Source: Neoceratodus forsteri (lineage: Eukaryota; Chordata; Ceratodontiformes; Ceratodontidae). Taken from it: a stretch of DNA of 64,000 bases. The notes under the pieces are model-generated. The model did no database searches and had not been told where the DNA came from. It saw only the letters and a list, made by a program, of their open reading frames with translations. The stretch's first letter is position 1. The number at the start of each line of letters is the position of its first letter. Where the stretch lies: assembly GCA_016271365.2 (NCBI GenBank), contig CM057456.1:1397201001-1397265000 (forward strand). Direction: 5' to 3'. The position numbers were made by a program, and so were the translations under genes. Positions 56,701 to 64,000 of this stretch are shown in pieces.

Positions 56701-57150
56701 GGAAGTTAAACGTCAGAGGTAACCATAAACATAAAAGAATGGAGGAAAGAATATGTGGAGAAAGAGATTGTGGGACAAAAGAGGAAAGCATGCAGCATTT
56801 ATTTTTTGATTGTGATTTTATTAAACCTTTTTGGGGTATGGTAGCCAGTTATTGGGGGATGCAAGCTTTTAAAAATATGACATACGAGATTTTGATCTAT
56901 GTTCAGTTAACAAAAGAATGGGAAAAAGTTAATAAAAAGACAGTCTATGTTATTTTGGAAGTTTTGAAATGGTCTATATGGCAAAACAGATGCTAAGATT
57001 TTTGCAGAATAAGGATTTAGACTGTACAGGATGTGTTTTTTTTTTTAAGTTTCAAGATGAAGTAGATAAAATTTTTCAAGATGAATGTAAATTATGGGGA
57101 GAAGAGAAAGCAAGAGAGCTATGGAAAAATGTTACTGGAATTGGGTAGAT
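53800..57150 (+). pseudogene. Tx1-type ORF2 (endonuclease-RT), broken
   Basis: The endonuclease remnant at 53886-54278 shows the typical order: KTQGYTLDEIQQTQ, WSFGIDRCRGVAFSS, VPGRAMIIDV and VIYNPQRKKERNML, then VVWGETLT, where a GGDFN block is expected. The linker is at 54495-54812. The RT spans 54899-55984: NNTTPGMDGIPNMFY (stop after it), NWRPISLLTSDYKLLAKV, ALDQETAFDIVKHQYVW, RNGVRQGCPLSPLL and the intact catalytic SAYADDCLVL near 55808-55837. The C-terminal Cys-rich end is in 56460-56996 (ERDCGTKEESMQHLFFDCDF). At least seven frame breaks. Confidence 0.85.
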
Positions 57151-57594
57151 AATATGGATATCATAATGACTGTGTGATTTGTTTTTGTTTTGGAAAAAGT
57201 GTGTTTTTGTTTTAATAAAAACTTCCCCTACTCTTTTCGATGAGTGCCATGGGATCTTTAACATCCACATGAACTACCACCAGTCCAGGCAGATGGGACC
57301 TTGGTTTAGCGTCTCATCCGAAAGATGGCACCTCAGAAGTGCAGCACCCCTGTCATGCTGCACTACAGTATCAGTACTGGGATATTAACCCAAGTGCCAG
57401 ATGTGAGAACTGAACCCACAGCCCTCTGATCTCCCGGCCTTAGAGGCGAGTGTGCTACCTACTGAGCCACTGACACTGTTTAAATGTACACTTTAAATGT
57501 TACCTATTAGATTTCATGCAAATTATTACAATGAATGTACAGATAAGTGCAGTTCACAGATTTGCATGCCATCACCAAGGATATGCAAGCCATT

Positions 57595-57745
57595 TATCTT
57601 TTGTTACAAAATAGAGGGGTACATCTATACACATAACCTTTACCCAGAGAGTAGTAAACCCATGGAACTCTCTGCCATTTGAGATAATTATAAGCAAAAG
57701 GAAAATGGAGTTCAAAAGTAGATGAGACAGCCACTTGAACTGAGG
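57595..57745 (+). mobile_element. CR1-like ORF2 C-terminal scrap
   Basis: Bases 57627-57720 read ITFTQRVVNPWNSLPFEIII followed by SKRKMEFKSR and a stop, the C-terminal WNSLP block of CR1-group LINEs. No other part is recognisable. Confidence 0.6.
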
Positions 57746-59339
57746 TAATGCATTACATTATTGCAACTAAGGGAGCAAAGTGGGCAACATGCCTAACAGT
57801 GCTAATCCTCCTTTGCATGAACCACTGTAACTACCACTTTGGCTTAAACTGCAGTCAAAATGCCATTCCTTTTGTTACAGCTGTAGTACAAGCACAAATA
57901 CTACCCAGCTGTACAGCCTGAATGTAGTGCGCATGATAGCTCAGCAAGTCCTGTTATGCCTTGAAGCACTGTCATCCTCAACCGATAACTGTGCCTATTG
58001 CACGCAGTACTGATTAGCAGGTCCTAGATCAGCATTATCTCTAGCCCTCTCGGTGGGTGTGCAGTGTAAGCACGGTCAATTGTAGGAAGCAAGCACACAG
58101 GGAGGGCACCCCCAACTGACACACTTACCGCAGTGCCAGACCAGAATCCCTCAGCTTGACCGATCACAGTGTCCTTTTAGTATTAGGAGCCTGAACTTCA
58201 GGATGCTAGCCTCAACCAGGCCGCAAATATGGACAGTGAGCAAACCAATAACTGGGTTTAAAGCAATATCCTGTCTATGTGTATTCAAAAGTAAAACATC
58301 TATGAACAGTAAATTTTTTAACAAATGTGTTTCAAGCTCTGACGTAAAGCGTTGCTATTTTGTAACACACTCTCTTTGTATAGCCAGGTACAAGCACACC
58401 ATTGTCCCACGGCAGAATCCCCTCATGTTTAAACTAGAAAGTGTTTACTATAAAAATTGCACATTGTCATTTAAGATTCCCCTTACTTAGTCAGAATGAT
58501 GCTACAGTCCACAAAAAAAAAGGGGGAACGTATATCCCTCACGTGCTGGTATTGGATAAGGAAAATAACAGTAAAATCTCACAGCAGTAGACAAACTAGT
58601 GTCTACGAAGTTATTCCATGTCTGTCCTTGGTAGCAAGTATCATAACTGTTCAGTACATCCCATAACAAACCCCTTGGACAGAAACAAATGTCAACAAAG
58701 TCAACAGTTTAAAGTCTTAACATCGGGTCCCAAAGACTGAAAAACAGAACTCCCTTTCACCAAACCTGGTAACAGCCTCTTTCTGCCATCAGCCATCGTC
58801 CTGTTCCAAGGCATCCTCCTGGACTGTCTGGCCTCAGTCTGTTTCCAGCTTCAAAAGCAATTTTCTGCCTTTGATGGGGTCAGAATATTGGAAAGTTTTA
58901 TGACCCACTATAACCTAGTGCCGTGCAGGATAATTTTAGTGATGTGATAACTGAAAACTCCCTCAGCTGCCAGAGAACCACATCAGACCCATTGCACTTC
59001 TGTCTCATAGCAAAAGACAGATCAGGGAATGCAAGAACTTCTATTGCAGCATTTTTTTTTTTTTTTTGTCCCTCATAGTCCTCGCCTGGGGCAGTCCTGG
59101 GCGACTACTTCCTCACGCACTGTCCCTATGCACGCCCACTTCCTTCTGGTCCTGGGAACCCCAGGTTCCCCACAGATCCTCCCTGTGGCAGGGTGGGGAG
59201 GTCTATCCTCCCCCCACCCAAAGCACAATCCAAAACGGGGGCCCAGCCAGTAGTGGAAGCACGGCAGAGTGCGGCAGCCGGGAACTCACAAAGTCCAGGG
59301 TCACCGTATCATTTTTCCATTTTTGCAATGCTCCCCTCC
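57746..59339. other. No gene seen
   Basis: No exon of the RAPGEF5-like gene, no RNA gene and no clear transposon. A T run lies at 59052-59067. Confidence 0.45.
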
Positions 59340-59565
59340 CTCGCGGCATGAGCGTGTGCATGTGGAGGCATGTGCACACCATGTACCCGTGCTCCTATGC
59401 CTCCCTGACTTTGGTGCTGCCCTCAGCCTCCACCAGGGGGCAGCCACGGAGTGGGACAACAACCTTCCCTCCCCCAGGAGAAAAGAGCAGTCCATCTGAT
59501 GCTTGATCCTCTCCCTGCCCTGCTGACCCCCCGCAACCTGAAGAGGAATCATTTTTTCAGTTGTA
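59340..59565. repeat. Dispersed repeat of unknown class, third copy
   Basis: Resembles 13490-13760 and about 1000-1270: CACCAGGGGGCAGCCACGGA is followed by CCCCCAGGAGAAAAGAGCAG, a GATGCTTGATCCTCTCC block and CCCTGCTGACCCCC. The first part carries a distinct G+C-rich composition. Class unknown. Confidence 0.45.
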
Positions 59566-59814
59566 ACAGCTGAAGAGAGGAGGTATAGGGTCTGTCTTTC
59601 TAAAAACTTAAGCCCTGCCTCTAGTCCAGATATGCCTTCCTCTGCTGGGATTTACAGCTTTATTTCCCCCCTCCTCCTCTTCACCCTCTGTCTCAGGTGC
59701 TGGCCATTGCTTATTCTTTATCTCGGGTACAATTTCCTGCTCAGTCAGTAGCTCTGTAACTGGCAGGAGTCATCGACATGCAGCCACTCTTCTAACTCGT
59801 CTGCATCAGTACTG

Positions 59815-60579
59815 TCTATGCTGCAGATCGCATGCAATTTGGATTGTCTCATCAATTTCTGTGTCACTTTCAACGTCACTGCTGTCAGTGTTTGTGTCAG
59901 ATTGTGCTACTTTGGGTACACTGAAAACAGTTCCCAGGGCATCACGCCAACAATTGTGTATCTTAGTTGCAGTTACTTGCTCCCAAGCTTGAGCAGTGAC
60001 GTAAAACATGTCCTTGATGTTGCAATTTTGGAGGAAAGTTATGAGCTCTGATGCAATCTCCCTTGAAATACCCTTCCGCAGTAGCTGCTTTCATTATAAT
60101 TGTTTTAGGGTTGCTATTACACCTTTGTCCATCGATTGCATCCTCGCAGATGTATTCGCAGGCAGGTGAGAGCACCGAGATTTTTCCATCTCATGATTTC
60201 AGTTCATTAATGTGAGGATGTGCCAGGCATTGATCGAGCAGTAACACTGCTTTAGGAGTTTTTCCTTTACTCCTAAGATACTGATGAACACTAGGAACAA
60301 AATCTTGATGGAACCAGAACTTAAACATGTCTCTAGTCATCCATGCATTTGTGCTTTAAGAGTATTGTATGGGCAGAGCGTTGCGGTTTATGTGGTATAA
60401 ACACCTGGGATTAGCATACTTTCCAGTGCACAGAGGTTTAAGCTTATGGTCCCCACTAGAGTTAGTGCAAACAGTGGTCCCCTCTAGAGTTGGTGCAAAT
60501 AATGGTCCCCACCAGAGTTAGTGCAAACAAGCAGCACTACATGATCTTTGAAAAACTTATAACCCTTTGAAGTGTCTAG
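59815..60579 (-). pseudogene. Tigger transposase DDE domain and C-terminus
   Basis: Continues the transposase after the LINE: YKFFKDHVVLLVCTNSGGDH (60557-60498), then decayed lines, VLLLDQCLAHPHINELKS (60257-60204; LLLDNCPAHP is the family's second catalytic Asp block), SVLSLPANTSARMQSMDKGV (60178-60117; LPPNTTSLIQPMDQGV in the family), and an acidic C-terminus (TNTDSSDVESDTEIDETIQI). In QPMDQGV the Asp is conserved as MDKGV. A 28-bp triplication breaks the frame at 60447-60530. Stops are frequent. Confidence 0.82.
60447..60530. repeat. 28-bp perfect-period triplication inside Tigger
   Basis: Three adjacent 28-base units: TGGTCCCCACTAGAGTTAGT plus GCAAACAG, and two near-identical copies (60447-60474, 60475-60502, 60503-60530), differing at a few positions. 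The unit length is not a multiple of three, so the expansion itself shifts the transposase frame. It must postdate loss of function, or caused it. Confidence 0.9.
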
Positions 60580-62288
60580 CTCAGAATTTATTTATTAAGG
60601 TTTGGTAACTGGTAAGTCCACTGAGACAGTTACAGTCCCTTTTTCAGAATTGACACGGAGCATACAGCCATAGGGTTACAACACAAGTTAGATACATAAC
60701 AATGTATATATACCTGAGGAAACAATAATAGCAATGGGAGAAAGACAAGCATCATAACAAGGTTAAAATAAAATACAGGTATGATACAATCTTTTACAAC
60801 AGGTAATGAGATACAATATATACACATTAGCAAAAACGTGGTAAGATGGCAGAGCCAAGTGAGAGCACAATGGTCCAGAAGAAGAGTGTCATAAGGGAGA
60901 GGAAGAAAGGGGGAGGGGAAAGTATGAAAAGGCAGTGAGAGTGGTTAAGGCAGGGGAGCGGGAAGAGTTGGAAGAGGAGAAGAGTAGACACGGGATTAAT
61001 GGAAGCAGGAGCAGGTCATAGAGGCAGAGAGATAGGTAAGTAGTTCTGCTTGGAACTATGGAAGGGTAGAACAGGACAGGACAGAATGGGGCAGAGAGTT
61101 CCAGTTAGATACCACTGTAAAAAAGAAGGACTTGCAAGCAACTACAAAACATAAATTAGGCTTAATGAGAAGGGGAAGGGAGGCCAATCTCAGGGCACGT
61201 GCAGTTTGTCTAAGGCAAATAGTTTCTCTGAGGCATGGGGGGGGGTAAATTTATGGACAAGCTTATGTAAAAAGCTTAGGGTGGAGAACCTTAGTTTAGA
61301 CTCATAGGACAGCCAACCCAACGAGGAGAGTACATTGCAGTAATGGTGGCGGGCAGAGACGCCCAAGTCGAATCTTCCCACCATGTGGTATGCCTGAGAA
61401 AGGAGAGACAGGTTGGTACATTGGTAGAGAGCAATAGCAGAGCACCATAAGTAAGGAGCAGAAGAAGAGACGAGGAAGCTATCTTCATTCAAGAGGCAGA
61501 AGTAAGAAAGGGACGGATCCAATAAAGAAGACTTATTTTACGATTGAGAGTTTTTATTAGGATGGAGACATGAGCATTGAGGGAGAGAGAAATATCAAGG
61601 GTAATGCCCAGATACTTGAAGGTACTGACAGATTCAAGGGTATCCCCATTGAGGGAGATAATACTAAGGGGGGTCAGGGTGCAGGAAGCGGACTGTAGAT
61701 GGGAGAAGAGCATTCTTTTGGATTTTTTTTCGTGTTAAGGACTAGTTGCATATGTCTAAACCATTTTTCAAGGTCAGAAAAGTCAGAAGCTAGGAAATTG
61801 TTTATCCTATCAATGTTAGAGGAGGAGCAGTAGATAATTGCATCATTTGCATACAGTTGCACTGAGGCCCTACCACAGTTGTTAGGTAAATCATTAATTA
61901 ATAGGGAGAACAACAAAGGGCCCAAGATAGAGCCCTGAGGTACTCCATGTGTTATGGGATGAAGGTCAGAAAGAGAGCCAGCCCATTTGACCCTTTCGGA
62001 ACGACAGGAGGGATAGCTTTTGACCCACTGGAGGACAGTGGTATCAAGATCAAGGACCCAAAGCTGCTGAAGTAGTAGATCGTGGTTCACCAGGTTGAAC
62101 GCTTTTGTGAGGTTGACAAAAATGGCTTCAGTGGCAGAGCCTTGGTCCATGGCCTGATAAATGTCCGAGGTTACCTTTATTAATGCAGTAAGGGTGCTGT
62201 GGTTCTTTCTGAACCCATGTTTAAAAGGAAGAGAGCAGATTGTGGAGTTCAAGATAGTCTTGAAGGTGGTTGTACACTATACTGCTAA
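60580..62288 (-). mobile_element. Jockey-type LINE 3' part inserted in Tigger
   Basis: Minus strand: from the RT (IVYNHLQDYLELHNLLSS near 62280-62230) to a (TAAA)n-like tail at about 60580-60595. It is 5'-truncated. The insertion lies in the Tigger DDE domain just after KCLSDKTLA. Tail and C-terminal region resemble the minus-strand LINE at 45884-47455. Confidence 0.8.
61190..62252 (-). pseudogene. LINE RT C-terminal half, broken
   Basis: Frame 62252-61674 gives FKHGFRKNHSTLTALIKVTS, FVNLTKAFNLVNHDLLLQQL, HPITHGVPQGSILGPLLFSL and LYANDAIIYCSSSN. The catalytic YADD box reads YAND at 61839-61852, so the first Asp is lost, and the DLSKAFD block reads NLTKAFN. 61713-61489 follows (STFKYLGITLDISLSLNAHV), then 61522-61190 (APYLWCSAIALYQCTNL, LRFSTLSFLHKLVHKFTPPH). 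Inactive. Confidence 0.8.
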
Positions 62289-62869
62289 TGTTTTGTCTGA
62301 CAGGCACTTGTAAAATAGACCAGTTTTGTCAGCATTATACAGTTGGTCCTCATCATAGCTCCCTGTGTTAATAATGTCGATGGGACGTGGCAGAAATGCT
62401 AAAATTGTGATGATCTGAGGATCTTTGCTCCCCCACTATTTTTAGTTGCCTGATGCCGTTGCACTTTTGGGAGCCCACAACTACCCTGGTGAGGATTTAA
62501 ATGAGTTTTCCTCCACATACAGCTGCCTAGAAATTAATCAACTTTCTCTTGTAGAATAACACCCGATGAAGGCACTTCAGCCTCCTCTTGTGTCTCAGAT
62601 CCTCAGATGGTAGAATCAACCTTAGTGTTGGCAGCGAGTGTGAGCTTCTTATGTTGCAGTCCATTTTTTTCCAAACAATTAGAGGCAAAAGTTTCTAGCT
62701 TGTTGGCTTGTTTCCTCAACCCTGAAACAGTTGACCTAGGGAAACCATATTCTTTAGCCAATTTGATTGATTCTCCACTCTGCAGCTGCCCAAGGATCTC
62801 TATTTTTTTTTTGCTTAGATCAAGGGCTTTTCTCTTCCTGGATTCAGCCATGTGGTAAGACTTTTCCAA
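62289..62869 (-). pseudogene. Tigger transposase N-terminal part (CENP-B HTH)
   Basis: It starts MEKSYHMAESRKRKALDLSK (62869), the CENP-B-type helix-turn-helix that begins Tigger proteins: KIEILGQLQSGESIKLAKEY, then GFPRSTVSGLRKQANKLETF. Stop at 62603. Downstream, before the LINE junction, the block NADKTGLFYKCLSDKTLA (62343-62292) matches the DETGLFWK start of the DDE catalytic domain. The first catalytic Asp is present as NAD-K, with the usual Glu replaced. The second HTH between them is too decayed to follow. Confidence 0.8.
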
Positions 62870-62895
62870 TGTTTAAGTTTTAAGACTTTGCTTTC

Positions 62896-63495
62896 CGGCT
62901 GGCCCACTGGCACAGCGGTTGGATTTCCGCTTCCGACGCCAGCGATCCGGGTTTGGGAATGAGCCCATGTCGCTGGAGGCCCGGCCGGGGGAGAATGATT
63001 GAGCGTCCCATGAACAGCTCTCCTCTTCGGGGTGGGACTGCTCCGCGCCTGCTGGTTTAGCAGAGGCTGGGAGTAGCTCAGGATGCATGGCCCAAAAATG
63101 CTAATCTGGGAGGGGCGACGCCGACGATGCTATGATGTCATTACGCTGCCCCCAACAGAACAAGGGAAAAATGGCTGGGAGCTCGCCGGATGACAGCCTC
63201 TGGATCCTCTGCACCTCTGCATCCCCAAGGGAGCTGTTCCTTGCGGGTGCCCAGCAGCAACCTGCAGCCTAACAAAGAAAGTGCTAGTATCCCCCCCCCC
63301 CCAACTGGTGCATTCACCCTCAGGTGAAGGGAAATGCCAGGATACTGCGGGAGGGCTGCTATGTGGGACCCACGGGGGAGTCAGGACCCGAAAGGGGATG
63401 ACAGAAGCAGGAAGGACCCTAGGAGAGCCCGAAGGAGTGGTGGGCACCCGAGCAGGAGTGAGGGGATAAACAGATTACACAAAAAAAAAAAAGAA
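62896..63495 (+). mobile_element. 600-bp tRNA-like SINE with 9-bp TSD
   Basis: Flanked by TTTGCTTTC at 62887-62895 and 63496-63504. The head contains an A-box-like TGGCACAGCGGTTGG and, about 40 bases later, a B-box-like GATCCGGGTTTGGGAATG, as in tRNA-derived SINEs. The body is G+C-rich and non-coding, with a C run at 63292-63302, and it ends in an A tract (63480-63492). It is unrelated to the other SINE family in the window. The source tRNA is not clear. Confidence 0.75.
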
Positions 63496-63504
63496 TTTGC
63501 TTTC

Positions 63505-63656
63505 ACCATGATCAGCAGGAAAAACAGGGGGTCTGAATGTGTGCTGTGACTAAATGAGCTGGCTAGGAGTGTGCTGGAGCTGACTTTTAATGAGCCATGA
63601 ACTGCTAATAAACATGCATGGATGGGAAACAGGTGCTGATAATGGGATCCACACTA
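63505..63656. other. Tigger 5' untranslated remnant, no gene
   Basis: Lies between the SINE and the Tigger terminal repeat. No gene. Confidence 0.4.
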
Positions 63657-63719
63657 GCAGTTCGTTATATCCAAGATTCATTATAGCGAGGGAGAACAAC
63701 AAAGGGAGCACTGTAATAT

Positions 63720-64000
63720 GTTCCTGATGTGCATTGCCTTGCATTTTTTTCATATTAAAGGTTAGCTGCCAGATCTTAGATCATCAGTGTAGCCTACCCA
63801 GGTCCTTCCTTAATACCCTGATCACAGCCTCACTGTCTTCTCATCTGCAGATCTTAGTGTCATCTGCAAAAAGGAAGATCATACCCTGCACGTCCACCCC
63901 ATGGTGCAGATGAATATGTTAAAGAGGATGTGCCCCAGGACTGAGTCCTTACCATACTTCTCACCTCTGGGAACTCCCTATTTACCATTACTCTCTGTGT
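63720..64000 (-). pseudogene. CR1-like RT fragment, runs off the window
   Basis: Minus strand from 64000: SVLGHILFNIFICTM near 63944, IFLFADDTKICR at about 63882-63847 (FADD catalytic box intact), then KDLGRLH and IWQLTFNMKKMQGNA near 63780-63730. The order VLGxxLFNIFI ... FADDTKI ... WQLxFNxxKC is that of CR1-group RTs. Several stops. It continues beyond the window's right edge. Confidence 0.7.

Larger units (their letters stand above)
51555..57222 (+). mobile_element. Tx1-type (L1 group) LINE, near full length, 15-bp TSD
   Basis: A 5.7-kb LINE flanked by TTCCCCTACTCTTTT at 51540-51554 and 57223-57237. It has a short 5' UTR, ORF1 (from 51698) with three Cys/His knuckles, ORF2 with endonuclease, RT and Cys-rich end, and a short 3' UTR ending TTTTAATAAAAAC without a long poly(A). 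ORF1 knuckles of this kind are typical of the Tx1 branch. The element is much AT-richer than its surroundings and has many stops. It inserted after the SINE it interrupts. Confidence 0.88.
51355..57478 (-). mobile_element. tRNA-derived SINE split by a Tx1-type LINE
   Basis: The SINE tail part is at 51355-51554 and its head part at 57223-57478. The head read on the minus strand has A box TGGCTCAGTAGGTAG and B box GGTTCAGTTCTC, then GGATGAGACGCTAAACCAAG and GATCCCATGGCACTCATC. The two parts abut at TTCCCCTACTCTTTT, which is duplicated on both sides of the LINE. This is the best preserved head of the SINE family in the window. Confidence 0.88.
59570..63715 (-). mobile_element. Tigger/pogo DNA transposon, decayed and interrupted
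   Basis: Minus-strand element. The 5' terminal inverted repeat is at about 63657-63714 (minus strand CAGTGCTCCC, CTCGCTATAATGAATC, GGATATAACGAA, next to TA), the usual Tigger-type end. The transposase starts at 62869. A 600-bp SINE (62896-63495) sits in its 5' UTR and a LINE (about 60580-62288) splits the DDE domain. I did not find the 3' terminal repeat, so 59570 is only the last point where transposase-like acidic C-terminal coding is seen. Confidence 0.82.

Noticed and set aside
49448..64000. Next downstream exon (TPLPEQ-type linker before the CDC25 domain)
   Set aside because: No phase-0 exon with that similarity was seen; the next exon probably lies beyond the window.

Overview
This is a window of a repeat-dense vertebrate nuclear genome. 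The only host gene I can support is four coding exons on the + strand (19597-19627, 39180-39258, 44290-44439, 49350-49447). Each has a clear splice acceptor and donor, and their phases join without a stop. The joined peptide covers the linker after the REM (RasGEF_N) domain and most of the Ras-associating (RA) domain of an EPAC-family Rap guanine-nucleotide exchange factor. RAPGEF5 (MR-GEF) is the best guess; RAPGEF4 or RAPGEF3 are alternatives. Everything from 19.6 to 49.4 kb is therefore exon or intron of this gene. The flanks are probably further intron, but I found no more exons.

Almost all the rest is transposable elements, many nested. At 2.9-13.2 kb lie two DIRS-like tyrosine-recombinase retrotransposons in tandem. 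Copy A (2895-6640) is cut off inside RNase H. Copy B (7231-13173) is structurally complete, with inverted terminal repeats, an internal complementary region, broken gag and RT-RH frames and one uninterrupted 341-residue tyrosine recombinase. A CR1 3' fragment lies between them. At 13.2-25 kb are a minisatellite-like array split by a tRNA-derived SINE, several fold-back elements, exon 1 of the gene, a minus-strand L1-like 3' end and an unfamiliar element carrying 126-bp tandem repeats. At 25-37 kb are two CR1-type LINEs head to tail, both with esterase-like ORF1 remnants. The first holds an antisense L2-like LINE and the second holds a small hAT-like element with an 8-bp target duplication. At 37-51 kb, besides exons 2-4, there are a MIR-like SINE, a 34-bp minisatellite (about 21 copies), three more fold-back elements and LINE fragments. 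At 51-57.5 kb a near full-length Tx1-type LINE sits inside a SINE with a 15-bp target duplication. At 59.5-63.7 kb a Tigger/pogo transposon on the minus strand is broken by a LINE and by a separate 600-bp tRNA-like SINE with its own target duplication.

Four fold-back elements (17.3, 18.4, 42.2 and 47.5 kb) share termini of the form TTAAAGGRR and a TTAA target. This matches the T2-type MITEs described from Xenopus and points to a DNA-transposon burst in this locus.

Organism: the mix of DIRS, CR1, L2, Tx1, Tigger, hAT, T2-type MITEs and a MIR-like SINE suggests a non-mammalian, non-avian tetrapod or close lobe-finned relative. A tuatara or a caecilian would fit; the sequence alone does not settle it. 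Apart from the gene exons and the DIRS recombinase, every coding region seen is a decayed transposon frame.
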